Below are positions 52,010-61,630 of a DNA stretch of 64,000 bases, piece by piece. The position numbers and the translations under genes are program-made. Within the stretch, counting starts at the first letter, position 1. The number at the start of each line of letters is the position of its first letter. The notes beneath the pieces were generated by a model that saw only the letters and a program-made list of their open reading frames with translations, did no database searches and had not been told where the DNA came from. This DNA is from Alphaproteobacteria bacterium (lineage in GTDB: Bacteria; Pseudomonadota; Alphaproteobacteria; UBA6615): positions 1 through 64,000 of the forward strand of contig JANQOE010000022.1 in the NCBI GenBank assembly GCA_028279245.1. Reading direction: 5' to 3'.

Positions 52010-52602
52010 CGGCGCTGCAGAATGTCGGTGCGGGATTTGCCGATCCGGTGTTTTCCGCGCAAAGCGTGTTCCGGCTGGTTTTGGATGCGATGGCGCAGTC
52101 CGGCCGAATCGCCGCGGTCCCCGATGCCGCGAGTGCTCCGGCCGGGTTGGATGTGGCCTCGACTGCTGTTGCGCTGACGCTGTTCGATTATGAGACGCCG
52201 CTGTGGCTCGACCCGGCGTTGCGCGGGGTGGAGGCGGAGACCTATTTGCGGTTTCACTGTGGCTGCCCGCTGGTCGAGGACACGCAGACCGCCGCGTTTG
52301 GGTTGGTCACCGCGCCGCGGTACATGCCACGGCTCGGCGAATTCTCGATCGGTTCGGATCAGTACCCCGACACGTCGGCGACACTTGTCATCCAGACGGG
52401 CGGACTGGCGGACGAAGGGCCGATCCGGCTGACGGGGCCGGGCATCAAAGACAGTGCCAGCGTCGCCATCGATGGTTTGCCCGATTGGTTCTGGCCGGAC
52501 TGGGACGTCAATCATGGCTGCTTCCCGACCGGGATCGATCTGATCTTCACATCCGGGAATCGCGTCATGTGCCTGCCGCGCAGCATCAAGGTAGAGGTGT
52601 AG
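52006..52602 (+). CDS. phnH: C-P lyase subunit PhnH
   Basis: 198 residues. GFADPVFSAQSVFRLVLDAMAQSGRI is the family opening, with ALTLFDYETPLWLD and the C-terminal PDWFWPDWDVNHGCFPTGIDLIF. It is a scaffold subunit of the PhnGHIJ core. Ends one base before the phnI ATG. Confidence 0.95.
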   Translation: MTALQNVGAGFADPVFSAQSVFRLVLDAMAQSGRIAAVPDAASAPAGLDVASTAVALTLFDYETPLWLDPALRGVEAETYLRFHCGCPLVEDTQTAAFGLVTAPRYMPRLGEFSIGSDQYPDTSATLVIQTGGLADEGPIRLTGPGIKDSASVAIDGLPDWFWPDWDVNHGCFPTGIDLIFTSGNRVMCLPRSIKVEV

Positions 52603-53730
52603 ATGTACGTTGCCGTCAAGGGTGGTGAAAAAGCCATCGCCAACGCGCACAAACTGCTCGACGAGCAGCGGCGCGGCGACCCGAACATCGACGAGGTCGA
52701 GGTCGACCAGATCCGCGAGCAGCTTTCGCTGGCGGTGGCTCGGGTGATGGCGGAAGGTTCGCTGTACGACCCGGACCTGGCGGCGCTTGCCGTCAAGCAG
52801 TCGCAAGGCGATCTGGTCGAGGCTATCTTCCTGGTGCGCGCCTACCGCACCACCCTGGCCCGCTTCGCCACCTCGCAGCCGATCGATACCGCGCGGATCG
52901 ATATCAAACGCCGGATTTCCGCCGCTTACAAAGACCTGCCCGGCGGCCAGTTGCTGGGCCCCACCTTCGACTACACGCATCGGCTGCTCGACATGGCGCT
53001 CGCCGAGGGCCGGCCGGCGCATGAGGTCGAAGCCGACGCGGCCGGCGTTGACGGCGAGATGCCACGGGTCACCGACATCCTGAACTACGAGGGCCTGATC
53101 GAGACCGACGAAGAGGATCCGGAGCGCGACCCGTCCCGCGACCTGACCCGCCAACCCCTCGCCTTCCCTGCCGCACGTGACGAACGGCTGCAGAATCTGG
53201 CGCGGGGCGATGAGGGCTTCCTGCTGGCGCTCGGCTATTCGACGCAGCGGGGCTTCGGCGGCAATCACCCGTTTGCCGGTGAGATCCGCCGGGGGACCGT
53301 CACCGTGTCGATCGTGCCGGAGGAGCTTGGCTTCGCCATCGAGATCGGCGAGATCGAAGTGACCGAGTGTCAGATGATCAATCAGTTCCAGGGGTCGGCG
53401 GAAATGGCGCCGGTGTTTACCCGCGGCTATGGCCTGACTTTCGGCCACAATGAGCGCAAGGCGATGGCGATGGCGCTGGTCGACCGCGCGCTGCGCTGGC
53501 GCGAACTCGGCGAGCTGCCGCAATACCCGGCGCAGGACGAGGAATTCGTGCTGTATCACAGCGACAATGTCGAAGCGTCGGGCTTCGTGCAGCATTTGAA
53601 GCTGCCGCACTATGTCGACTTCCAGTCCGAGCTGCAGCTCATCCGCCAACTGCGCGCCGAGCATGCCGGGCGCTTTGGCCACAACGACGATGCTCAGAAC
53701 GACAACATTCAGGCCGAGGCCGCGGAATGA
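52603..53730 (+). CDS. phnI: C-P lyase nucleosidase subunit PhnI
   Basis: 375 residues, about the usual size. Starts MYVAVKGGEKAI; contains SLYDPDLAALAVKQSQGDLVEAIFLVRAYRTTL and FTRGYGLTFGHNERKAMAMALVDRAL. It swaps the base of ATP for the phosphonate, forming ribosyl phosphonate triphosphate. Overlaps phnJ by ATGA. Confidence 0.96.
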   Translation: MYVAVKGGEKAIANAHKLLDEQRRGDPNIDEVEVDQIREQLSLAVARVMAEGSLYDPDLAALAVKQSQGDLVEAIFLVRAYRTTLARFATSQPIDTARIDIKRRISAAYKDLPGGQLLGPTFDYTHRLLDMALAEGRPAHEVEADAAGVDGEMPRVTDILNYEGLIETDEEDPERDPSRDLTRQPLAFPAARDERLQNLARGDEGFLLALGYSTQRGFGGNHPFAGEIRRGTVTVSIVPEELGFAIEIGEIEVTECQMINQFQGSAEMAPVFTRGYGLTFGHNERKAMAMALVDRALRWRELGELPQYPAQDEEFVLYHSDNVEASGFVQHLKLPHYVDFQSELQLIRQLRAEHAGRFGHNDDAQNDNIQAEAAE

Positions 53731-54659
53731 CGGTTGCGACGAACCATAACGGCGGCACGGAGAGCGGCTACAACTTCGCCTATCTCGACGAGCAAACGAA
53801 GCGGATGATCCGCCGTTGTTTGCTGAAGGCGGTGGCGATCCCCGGTTATCAAGTGCCGTTTGGCAGCCGTGAAATGCCCCTCGCCTACGGTTGGGGGACC
53901 GGCGGCATCCAGGTGACCGCCAGCATCATCGGGCCGGATGATGTGCTGAAGGTGATCGACCAGGGCGCCGACGACACCACCAATGCCGTTAGCATCCGGC
54001 ACTTCTTCCAAAGGACCGCCGACGTCGCGACGACCGAGGAAACGGAAGACGCGACGATCATCCAGACCCGGCACCGGGTGCCCGAAACCGCGATGAAAGA
54101 AGGTCAGATCCTGGTCTACCAGGTGCCGCAGCCCGAACCGTTGCGGCAGCTTGAACCGCGGGAGACCGAGTGCCGCAAGATCCACGGCTATGCCGAATAC
54201 GGGCTTATGCATGTCAAGCTGTACGAGGACATCGCCCGCTTCGGCCATATCGCGACCTCCTACAGCTATCCGGTGCTGGTGAACGGCCGCTACGTGATGT
54301 CGCCGACACCGATACCGAAGTTCGATAATCCGAAAATGGACTCCTTCCCGGCGTTGCAGCTCTTTGGTGCGGGGCGGGAGAAACGGATCTACGCGGTGCC
54401 GCCATACACCACGGTTAAGAGCCTCGACTTCGACGACCATCCCTTCTCCGTACAGAAATGGGACCAGGCCTGCGCCCTGTGCGGCGCCGAGGACAGTTTC
54501 CTCGACGAGGTGATCCTCGACGACCGGGGCCGCAAGATGTTCGTCTGTTCCGACAGCAACTACTGCGAACAACGGCAGGCCGCCGGTTACAGCAATCCGG
54601 CGGCGGCCGCCGACATCGCCGCTTATCAACTGGCGCTCCAGGGAGAGGCTGACGCATGA
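53727..54659 (+). CDS. phnJ: C-P lyase catalytic subunit PhnJ (radical SAM)
   Basis: 310 residues; E. coli PhnJ has 281. Cys249, 252, 274 and 280 keep the C-x2-C-x21-C-x5-C spacing of E. coli Cys241, 244, 266, 272, so the iron-sulfur site and thiyl radical Cys are in place. The N-terminal AYGWGTGGIQVTA contains the glycyl-radical region. It breaks the carbon-phosphorus bond of ribosyl methylphosphonate-type substrates. Coupled to phnI and phnK. Confidence 0.97.
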   Translation: MTVATNHNGGTESGYNFAYLDEQTKRMIRRCLLKAVAIPGYQVPFGSREMPLAYGWGTGGIQVTASIIGPDDVLKVIDQGADDTTNAVSIRHFFQRTADVATTEETEDATIIQTRHRVPETAMKEGQILVYQVPQPEPLRQLEPRETECRKIHGYAEYGLMHVKLYEDIARFGHIATSYSYPVLVNGRYVMSPTPIPKFDNPKMDSFPALQLFGAGREKRIYAVPPYTTVKSLDFDDHPFSVQKWDQACALCGAEDSFLDEVILDDRGRKMFVCSDSNYCEQRQAAGYSNPAAAADIAAYQLALQGEADA

Positions 54660-55429
54660 CCACCGCCCTAATGCGCGTGCGGAACCTGGATAAACGGTTC
54701 GACACGATCCACGCCTGCCGCAACGTCTCGTTCGAACTGCATCAAGGCGAAGTGCTGGGGGTGGTCGGCGAGTCCGGGTCGGGCAAGACGACGTTGCTGC
54801 GCTGCCTGTCCGGCGAAATGCTGCCGAGCGCCGGGACAGTCGAATATGACGTGCGGATGCGCGGGCTGACCGACATTGCCGCGCTCTCGGAACCGGAGCG
54901 GCGGCTGCTGCGGCGGACCGACTGGGGCATCGTGCACCAGAACCCGCGCGACGGCCTGCGGATGAATATCAGCGCCGGCGGCAATGTGGGCGAGCGGCTG
55001 ATGGCGGTCGGCGCCCGGCATTATGGGGAGATCCGCGGCGAGGCCGTCGATTGGCTGGAACGGGTCGAGTTGGACCAGGACCGGATCGACGACGCGCCCT
55101 CCACCTTCTCCGGCGGCATGCAGCAGCGCCTGCAGATCGCCCGCAATCTGGTGTCGAAGCCGCGCCTGGTGTTCATGGACGAGCCGACCGGCGGCCTCGA
55201 CGTTTCGGTCCAGGCCCGCCTTTTGGATTTATTGCGCGGATTGGTGCGCGACCTTCATATTGCGGCAATCGTCGTTACGCATGATCTGGCCGTGGTTCGG
55301 TTGTTGGCGGATCGGTTGATGGTCATGCGGCGCGGTGAAGTGGTAGAAAGCGGATTGACGGATCAGGTGCTGGACGATCCGCAACACGCCTATACCCAAT
55401 TGCTCGTCAGCTCCGTCCTCCAGCCGTAA
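54656..55429 (+). CDS. phnK: PhnK, ABC-type ATPase of C-P lyase
   Basis: 257 residues. Walker A GESGSGKTT, signature FSGGMQQRLQIARNL, Walker B LVFMDEPTGGLD. In C-P lyase PhnK docks on the core complex. Overlaps phnJ by ATGA. Confidence 0.95.
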   Translation: MTTALMRVRNLDKRFDTIHACRNVSFELHQGEVLGVVGESGSGKTTLLRCLSGEMLPSAGTVEYDVRMRGLTDIAALSEPERRLLRRTDWGIVHQNPRDGLRMNISAGGNVGERLMAVGARHYGEIRGEAVDWLERVELDQDRIDDAPSTFSGGMQQRLQIARNLVSKPRLVFMDEPTGGLDVSVQARLLDLLRGLVRDLHIAAIVVTHDLAVVRLLADRLMVMRRGEVVESGLTDQVLDDPQHAYTQLLVSSVLQP

Positions 55430-55438
55430 GACCGTCCC

Positions 55439-56137
55439 ATGACCCACATGATCGAAGTCACCGAACTGCACAAAACCTTCACCCTGCACACGCAAGGCGG
55501 GACATCGATACCGGTGTTCGACCAACTTTCGCTGGCAGTGGCGCCGGGCGAATGCGTCGCCCTGTATGGTCCTTCGGGCGCGGGCAAATCGACCCTGCTG
55601 CGGTCCATATATGCCAACTATCGGCCACAATCCGGGGCGATCCTCATTCGCCATGGGGACCGAACAGTCGACATTCTGGCCGCCGCGCCGCGCGAAGTGC
55701 TGGACATCCGGCGCCACACGATGGGCTATGTCAGCCAGTTTCTGCGGGTCATTCCGCGCATCCCGGCGGTCGACGTGGTCGCCGATCCGTTGATCCAAAC
55801 CGGCGTCGCCTCCGAGGTTGCCAAAGAGCGCGCGGTCGCGTTGCTGGAACGGCTGCGCATCCCGGCAAGCCTGCACCAGTTGGCCCCCGCCACCTTCTCC
55901 GGCGGTGAGCAGCAGCGGGTTAACATCGCCCGGTGTTTTGTCGTCGACTACCCGATCCTGCTGCTGGACGAGCCGACGGCGTCGCTCGACGCGCGCAACC
56001 GGGAAACGGTGATCGAATTGATCGGCGAGGCGAAAGCCCGTGGCGCCGCGCTGGTCGGCATCTTTCATGACGATGAAGTGCGGGAGGCGGTCGCCGACCG
56101 GTTGTTTGAGGTCGAAACTTATCAGGCGGCGGCGTGA
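55439..56137 (+). CDS. phnL: PhnL, ABC-type ATPase of C-P lyase
   Basis: 232 residues. Walker [10 protein letters not shown], signature [13 protein letters not shown], Walker [13 protein letters not shown]. It acts with PhnK on the C-P lyase core. Starts 9 bases after phnK and overlaps phnM by GTGA. Confidence 0.95.
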   Translation: MTHMIEVTELHKTFTLHTQGGTSIPVFDQLSLAVAPGECVALYGPSGAGKSTLLRSIYANYRPQSGAILIRHGDRTVDILAAAPREVLDIRRHTMGYVSQFLRVIPRIPAVDVVADPLIQTGVASEVAKERAVALLERLRIPASLHQLAPATFSGGEQQRVNIARCFVVDYPILLLDEPTASLDARNRETVIELIGEAKARGAALVGIFHDDEVREAVADRLFEVETYQAAA

Positions 56138-57270
56138 CGAAAGAGACGGTTCTCACAAATGCGCGGATTGTTACGCGTGACGAGGTTATCCACGGCAGCG
56201 TAAAGGTCGTCGACGGCCGGATCGCCGAGGTCGATTCCGGCAATGTGCATGTGGCCGAGGACCTGGACGGGGATTACATCGTCCCCGGCCTGATCGAGAT
56301 GCACACGGACAATCTCGAAAAGCATATCGTGCCGCGGCCGGGGGTGATGTGGCCGACGCCGCTCAGCTCAATTCTCGCCCACGACATGCAGATTATCGGC
56401 GCCGGTATCACCACGGTGTTCGACGCCATCTCGGTTGGTGAGTTTCAAGAAAACAGCATGCGCCGGCACATTCTGGGGCTGGCGATCGAATCGATCCGGC
56501 AAGCCCAGCGCCACGACCTGCTGCGGGCGCACCATTGCGTGCATATGCGGTGCGAGCTGGCGGACCCGGCGATGGTGGAGATCTTCTCGCCCTTTACCCA
56601 CGATCCGCTGGTGCAGTTGGTGTCCTTGATGGACCACACGCCGGGCCAGCGGCAGTGGCGCGACTTGAGTCAAATGCGGACCTTCCAGCAGAAAGAGAAA
56701 TGGTCCGAAAAAGAACTGCAGTCGTTCATCGACGAGCGGCTGGCGAAACAGCAGAAGTTCGCTAGCAAGCATCGGCAGGAGGTGCTGCAGCGGCTGAACG
56801 GGCGGACCATCCCGCTGGCCAGCCATGACGACACGACGGCCGAACACATCGACGAAGCGGTCGGTGATGGCATCCGGATCGCCGAGTTCCCGACGACGAC
56901 CGAAGCCGCAAAGGCGGCACGCGACCGCGGCATGGCGATCATCATGGGCGCGCCGAATGTGGTGCGTGGCGGCTCCCACTCGGGCAACGTGTCGGCGCTC
57001 GACCTGGCTGAGGACGGATTGCTGGACGGGTTGTCCTCGGACTATGCGCCGAAGAGCCTGATGCATGCGGCCTTCGTGCTGCATGACAAGGTCGGGCTCG
57101 GGCTGCCGCAGGCGATCGCCAAAGTATCGGCCAACGTCGCGGATGCGGTCGGAATCGACGACCGCGGTGAAGTGAAACAAGGGAAGCAAGCCGACCTGGT
57201 AAGGGTTCGGCCAGTCGGGGAGGTGCCCGTGGTACGGCGGGTTTGGCGGGACGGCCAACAAACGATCTAG
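56134..57270 (+). CDS. phnM: PhnM, ribosyl triphosphonate diphosphatase
   Basis: 378 residues from a GTG, equal in length to E. coli PhnM. Amidohydrolase metal site [10 protein letters not shown], Lys/His of [23 protein letters not shown] and [12 protein letters not shown]. It removes diphosphate from the ribosyl phosphonate triphosphate. Next gene begins directly at the stop. Confidence 0.97.
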   Translation: MTKETVLTNARIVTRDEVIHGSVKVVDGRIAEVDSGNVHVAEDLDGDYIVPGLIEMHTDNLEKHIVPRPGVMWPTPLSSILAHDMQIIGAGITTVFDAISVGEFQENSMRRHILGLAIESIRQAQRHDLLRAHHCVHMRCELADPAMVEIFSPFTHDPLVQLVSLMDHTPGQRQWRDLSQMRTFQQKEKWSEKELQSFIDERLAKQQKFASKHRQEVLQRLNGRTIPLASHDDTTAEHIDEAVGDGIRIAEFPTTTEAAKAARDRGMAIIMGAPNVVRGGSHSGNVSALDLAEDGLLDGLSSDYAPKSLMHAAFVLHDKVGLGLPQAIAKVSANVADAVGIDDRGEVKQGKQADLVRVRPVGEVPVVRRVWRDGQQTI

Positions 57271-57960
57271 ATGACGGCGCGTTACGCGATTTATTTCGCG
57301 CCCGACCCGGAGTCCGAACTATGGCGTTTCGGCACGCGCTGGCTCGGCCGGGACCCGGTCAGGGATTGCGAACTGGCGCAGCCGCGGCTCCCGGGCATTG
57401 ACCAGAGCCGGATTCGGCAGGTTACGGAGTCGCCGCGCCACTATGGGTTCCACGGGACACTGAAGGCGCCCTTTGCGCTAGCCGAGGGCCGGGAACGGGC
57501 CGACCTTGACGCGGCATTGCAGACGTTCGCGGGGCAATACGCCGCGTTCGAGATGGCGCCGCTGCGTCTCAGCAACATCAGCGGCTTCATGGCGTTGGTG
57601 CCGGGGCGCGAAGAACCGGCACTGCATGATCTGGCGGATCGCTGCGTTCGCGCGTTCGACACATTACGGGCGCCGCTGACGGAAAGCGAACTCGAGCGGC
57701 GGCGGCCCGAGTCACTCAGCTCACGGCAGCGCGGTCATCTGGAACAGTGGGGCTATCCCTACATCTTCGACGAGTTCCGGTTTCACATGACCCTGTCGTG
57801 CCGCCTGGACACGCCGGAACGGGACCAGTTTCTGACGAAACTGCAGCCGTTGGCGGATGTGTCCGCCGATACCGCGGTGGCGGTTAACGCGATCTGTCTG
57901 TTCGAGCAGACGAACCGGTGCGCGCCGTTTCGGCTGACGGGCCGTTACGCGTTCGGCTAG
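57271..57960 (+). CDS. DUF1045 2H-phosphoesterase-like phn protein
   Basis: 229 residues beginning directly after phnM. Two H-x-T motifs mark the 2H fold: YGFHGTLKAPF (about residue 54) and FRFHMTLSC (about residue 171). The family (DUF1045/TIGR03223) is tied to phn operons. Since neither PhnP nor PhnN is here, it may act on a cyclic ribose phosphate product (inference). Its last bases overlap the convergent zinc-ribbon gene. Confidence 0.88.
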   Translation: MTARYAIYFAPDPESELWRFGTRWLGRDPVRDCELAQPRLPGIDQSRIRQVTESPRHYGFHGTLKAPFALAEGRERADLDAALQTFAGQYAAFEMAPLRLSNISGFMALVPGREEPALHDLADRCVRAFDTLRAPLTESELERRRPESLSSRQRGHLEQWGYPYIFDEFRFHMTLSCRLDTPERDQFLTKLQPLADVSADTAVAVNAICLFEQTNRCAPFRLTGRYAFG

Positions 57961-58103
57961 TCGTTCTCGTCGCGCTGCAGATTGACCTGGCGGCCACAAC
58001 TGCCGCAGACAAAGCTCTCAAATGCCCGGACCCAGCGGACCACGCGGCGCTGCCGGCTGCCACAATAGGGGCAGGGGATTTCGATACGGCTCTCGATTTG
58101 CAT
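57957..58103 (-). CDS. 48-residue zinc-ribbon protein
   Basis: A short frame not otherwise recorded. Two CxxC pairs are separated by about 20 residues: CPYC at residues 11-14 and CGSC at 33-36, each followed by Gly, with an Arg-rich helix between. This is a classic zinc ribbon. It overlaps the DUF1045 stop by 4 bases on the opposite strand. The ribosome site is weak. The function may be nucleic-acid or protein binding. Confidence 0.6.
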   Translation of the reverse strand: MQIESRIEIPCPYCGSRQRRVVRWVRAFESFVCGSCGRQVNLQRDEND

Positions 58104-58175
58104 GGGCCGAGCCTAGCTGCAACCGGCGGCGGCCGGCCGGTGCGTCGGACGTATAGCCTTCGGGCGGGTGTGGCC

Positions 58176-59087
58176 TTAGGCCGGGGCGGCGAGCACCGGC
58201 AGGGTGCGGTCCAGCAGGCTGACCCGGAGCGGCAGACGCGCCAGAATCTCGCCGTCGGCCTGGACCGGGCCGTGGCTTTCCTCGGCCTGGCGGCTCTCCA
58301 CGGTGAACTGCCGGCCCTCGACGATCTTCACGTCATGGAACTTGGGCAGGCGCCCGGACAGCAGGCCCCAGCCGTAGCGGATGACATCCCACCGGCGATT
58401 GCCAGCCAGCAGGCAGGCGAACAGGGTGGGCTTGGTCAGGCGCGCCTCGCGCGCGCAGACATAGGGACCGCCATAATGCCGGCCGTTGGCGACGACGACC
58501 GACGCCGCCTCAAAGGTCTGGCCGTCGACATCGACGCGATAAGTCGTGGGCCGGTGCCGGAACGCCTCGGCGAGGCTCTGGACAACGTAGGCCAGCGGGC
58601 CGACGCGCCGCTTGAGCCCCAGATTCACATTCTCGACCACCCTTGCGTCGAAACCGACGCCGGCCATCTGCAAGAAGGCGTGGCCGTTAGCCGAGCCGAC
58701 ATAGACCGGGGTCGCCGGCGCGGTGGCGATGATGCGGGCCAGAGCTGCCGGGTCATCGAGGGGCAGGCCGCATTCCCGGGCGACGACATTGGCCGTGCCG
58801 AGGGGCAGCAGGCCGACCGGTGGCGGCGTATCGTCCCGTTCGACCAGGCCGTTGACGACTTCGTTCAACGTGCCGTCGCCGCCGGCGCTGATCACGGCGT
58901 CGACCGCGTCCAGCGGCGCCTCGGCGGCAATACGCCGCGCATCACCAGGCCCGCTGGTCGGCTGATGGTCGACGGTAGTCCCCTGTTCCCGCAGTGCATC
59001 GAGCAACCGGTTGAGGCGATGCCCCTTGCCGTTGCGGGCGGCCGGGTTCGAGATGATCAGCAGGCGGCGGCGGTTGGCGGCAGACAT
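58176..59087 (-). CDS. Diacylglycerol-kinase-like lipid kinase (YegS/BmrU family)
   Basis: 303 residues from the ATG at 59087; the longer frame upstream is Arg/Pro-rich and is rejected. IISNPAARNGKG, the kinase signature SAGGDGTLNEVVNGL, LPLGTANVVARE and MAGVGFDARVVENV are present. It phosphorylates a membrane lipid using ATP. Upstream lies tRNA-Glu. Confidence 0.9.
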   Translation of the reverse strand: MSAANRRRLLIISNPAARNGKGHRLNRLLDALREQGTTVDHQPTSGPGDARRIAAEAPLDAVDAVISAGGDGTLNEVVNGLVERDDTPPPVGLLPLGTANVVARECGLPLDDPAALARIIATAPATPVYVGSANGHAFLQMAGVGFDARVVENVNLGLKRRVGPLAYVVQSLAEAFRHRPTTYRVDVDGQTFEAASVVVANGRHYGGPYVCAREARLTKPTLFACLLAGNRRWDVIRYGWGLLSGRLPKFHDVKIVEGRQFTVESRQAEESHGPVQADGEILARLPLRVSLLDRTLPVLAAPA

Positions 59088-59337
59088 CAGGGCCGGTCTA
59101 GGCTGGCGGGGGTGGTTTGTCCACCGGGATCGGCGTGCCACGGCCTGAAAAGCGAAGGGCCCCGCCTTTGTGTGAAGTTGGGGAAGACGGGGCCGCGGCG
59201 AACGAATGGACGCCCGCAATCTGGCCGTGCTTTGTTGCCCCGCCATGACGCCTCTATGAAGAGCCGATGACTGGCAGTTCAACTGGCGGCTCACTTGATT
59301 TCTGCCGACCCGGCGGCTACATGGAGCCGGCATCCGG

Positions 59338-59413
59338 GTCCCCATCGTCTAGAGGCCTAGGACACCGGCCTTTCACGCCGGCAACAGGGGTTCGAATCCC
59401 CTTGGGGACGCCA
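59338..59413 (+). tRNA. tRNA-Glu (anticodon TTC)
   Basis: 76 nt with encoded CCA. Acceptor GTCCCCA/TGGGGAC, anticodon stem CCGGC/GCCGG with loop CTTTCAC (anticodon 59372-59374 = TTC), T-arm GGTTCGAATCC. No integrase gene is adjacent. Confidence 0.97.
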
Positions 59414-59882
59414 TATCTTTGACAATAACCTACGTTGTTTCAGCCGGCTCTAACCAATCGTGTAGAGCATCAGTGATGGCCATCGCAGTAGTCACCGCCC
59501 CGAAATGCCCCTACGGCGCGAGCCGTCAGGCACAGGATCTGGGTTGTGTTGACGGCAACTCATAGCGCACTCTGAACGAGGGGAGACTCGGGGCCACTAC
59601 GATAGGTAGTGACGTCATGTTTCGCGCAAACTGCGAGCAGATAAAGCTTGAGATCGCAAGAATGCTGGGCGCTCATCCGACCACCCTCGACCTACAGCCG
59701 AAAAACGATCTCCGGTGCTGGCCCCTTCTCAACGAGTACCCACTCGGTCTGACAGGTTTCTAGACACTCAGTGTTGTCCCGCGATCCGGACCGGGTCAGC
59801 GTGTAATGTGGCGCCGACCGGCAGATCCAGTTTGTGGCCGCATAGTCTTGCGCGATGTCCGGTATCTTCAGTGCCTCTTGGG
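59414..59882. other. Gene-poor region after tRNA-Glu
   Basis: About 470 bases. GC is lower than the chromosome average. A minus-strand stretch ending at 59692 (with an ETCQ Cys-containing tail) is open but lacks a good start after the upstream gene's stop, so no gene is called. Confidence 0.5.
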
Positions 59883-60056
59883 CTACTTGCCGAAAGCTAG
59901 GAAATACAACAGGGCAATGTTGACTATGGGGAGAGGCATGAGGGCCGCCCACCATCGCGACCGTCCGATCTTCCTACATATTCGCGCCGTTGGCCAAACA
60001 AGCGCCGCGATGTAGATGATCACGACAAGCCAATGCCAAAGTGTGATCGTCAACAT
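59883..60056 (-). CDS. Small two-helix membrane protein (1)
   Basis: 57 residues from the ATG at 60056, which overlaps the upstream stop (TGATG). Two hydrophobic helices, LWHWLVVIIYIAALVW and WWAALMPLPIVNIALLYFLAF, are joined by an Arg/Lys-rich loop. It shares this plan with the upstream gene, so the pair is a tandem of related tiny membrane proteins. Confidence 0.6.
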   Translation of the reverse strand: MLTITLWHWLVVIIYIAALVWPTARICRKIGRSRWWAALMPLPIVNIALLYFLAFGK

Positions 60057-60256
60057 CAGTACTGTTCCTCGGCGTGAGGGGACCACCTGGCGAAGGCGAG
60101 AACGAACAGCGCAACAATCACACCCAACGGCAGAAAGGCCAGTAAGGCCAGATAGCGGTTGAGCCCGGCCCTGGCGAAGAGGCGCCACAACGGGACCACC
60201 ACAATCACGGAAGTCAGGACGTGCACGAAGAACTCAAGCACAACAGGCGACCTCAA
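60056..60256 (-). CDS. Small two-helix membrane protein (2)
   Basis: 66 residues. Helices FFVHVLTSVIVVVPLW and YLALLAFLPLGVIVALFVLAFARW flank an LFARAGLNR loop. The second helix ends in the AFARW-type motif seen in its neighbour. Function unknown. Confidence 0.6.
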   Translation of the reverse strand: MRSPVVLEFFVHVLTSVIVVVPLWRLFARAGLNRYLALLAFLPLGVIVALFVLAFARWSPHAEEQY

Positions 60257-60376
60257 TACTAACCCACGCGTGCTTTACTAAGGTATCGGAACGCGCTGAG
60301 GGCGCAATCAACTATCGGTGCCGATAGTGCTGTACCAGCTACTGCCTGCCGACCAAGGGTGCGGCCGGCAGCGAAA

Positions 60377-61630
60377 CTACCAGCGCGGCACTTTGCGTTC
60401 GTAGTCGGGAACGTATTTCAGCATTTCGGCGGTGTCGTCGCGGTCGGTGACGTTGCTGGCTTTGTATAGGTCCGCCAGTTCCGCAACGCGGGCTGGGTCG
60501 AGTTCGATGCCGAGGCCGGGGCCGCGGGGGATGCCTAGTGTGCCGTCGGTAAAGCTTGGGCGAGCACCAGTGGTAATGTCGATGTCGACCCAGGGGTAAT
60601 GAGTGTCGCAGGCGTAGGTCAGGTTTGGCGTGGTCGCCGCCAGGTGAGTCATCGCGGCCAGGCTGATGCCCAAATGGGAGTTGGAGTGCATCGACAGGCC
60701 GAGGCCGAAGGTCTGGCAGATCTGCGCCAGGTGCTTGGAGGCTTGCAGGCCGCCCCAGTAGTGATGGTCCGACAACACGACTTGCACGGCGTCTTTTTGC
60801 ACTGACTCGGGGAAGTGATCGAACTCGATCACCGCCATGTTGGTCGCCAGCGGCATCGGCACCTCGCGCGCGACCGCGGCCATGCCGTCCATGCCGAGCA
60901 CCGGGTCCTCCAGGTATTCGAGCACGCCGTCGAGCGCCTTGCCGATCTTGATCGCCGTTTCGACCGTCCAACCGCCGTTGGGGTCGATGCGCAGGGGATG
61001 ATCCGGGAACGCTTCGCGCAGCTTGATCATCGTTTCGATTTCGAGGTCCGGTTCCAGCACGCCGCCCTTCAGCTTCAGCGACTTGAAGCCATGGTCGGCG
61101 ACGAAACGGCGCGCCTCCTCGACCATGGCGTCGGGGGTCATGACTTCGCCCCACAGGTCGGTGCCGGGTTGGCCGGCGGGCCTGTCGAACTTGAAGAACA
61201 GATACGCACTGAATGGCACGCGGTCGCGGACCGGGCCGCCGAGCAGATCGCAGACGGGCCGGTCCAGCAGTTTCCCCTGGAGGTCCATGCAGGCCACTTC
61301 GTAGGCGCCGGCCACGACATCGACCAGCCGATGATCGGCGACCGCGGTCGGCGCGTTCACACCGCCGCCGCCCGGCAAGGCCGCGCTGACCCGCCGGCGC
61401 AGGTCGTTCAAATAGAACGGGTCGAGGCCGATGAGGGCATCCGCCGACTTGCGCAGGCCGTCCAGAGTCCGCTGGGCGCCATAGGTCTCGCCGAGTCCGA
61501 CCAGGCCCGCATCCGTTTCCAGCTCAATCAGGCTGCGCAGAAAGACCGGCTGGTGCACGCCCTTGCAGTTTAGCAAGGGCAGGTCGGGCACGGCCAGGGG
61601 TGTGACCCTAACGTTCTGAATTGTCACCAT
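60377..61630 (-). CDS. Glucarate-dehydratase-like enzyme (enolase superfamily)
   Basis: 417 residues from the ATG at 61630 (AGGA upstream). GudD-like marks: KLKGGVL base motif, metal ligands in RIDPNGGW, YLEDPVLG and ATNMAVIEFD, SMHSNSHLGISLAAMTHLAA with the catalytic His, and the C-terminal VPDYERKVPRW. It should dehydrate an aldarate such as glucarate to a keto-deoxy acid. Divergent from a GntR regulator and ABC importer. Confidence 0.9.
   Translation of the reverse strand: MVTIQNVRVTPLAVPDLPLLNCKGVHQPVFLRSLIELETDAGLVGLGETYGAQRTLDGLRKSADALIGLDPFYLNDLRRRVSAALPGGGGVNAPTAVADHRLVDVVAGAYEVACMDLQGKLLDRPVCDLLGGPVRDRVPFSAYLFFKFDRPAGQPGTDLWGEVMTPDAMVEEARRFVADHGFKSLKLKGGVLEPDLEIETMIKLREAFPDHPLRIDPNGGWTVETAIKIGKALDGVLEYLEDPVLGMDGMAAVAREVPMPLATNMAVIEFDHFPESVQKDAVQVVLSDHHYWGGLQASKHLAQICQTFGLGLSMHSNSHLGISLAAMTHLAATTPNLTYACDTHYPWVDIDITTGARPSFTDGTLGIPRGPGLGIELDPARVAELADLYKASNVTDRDDTAEMLKYVPDYERKVPRW

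Noticed and set aside
51796-53682. 628-residue minus-strand ORF opposite phnGHI
   Set aside because: Shadow frame; the plus-strand phn genes are certain.
59692-59882. Minus-strand gene after the small membrane protein
   Set aside because: Open but lacks a usable start codon after the upstream stop; only a CTG is available.
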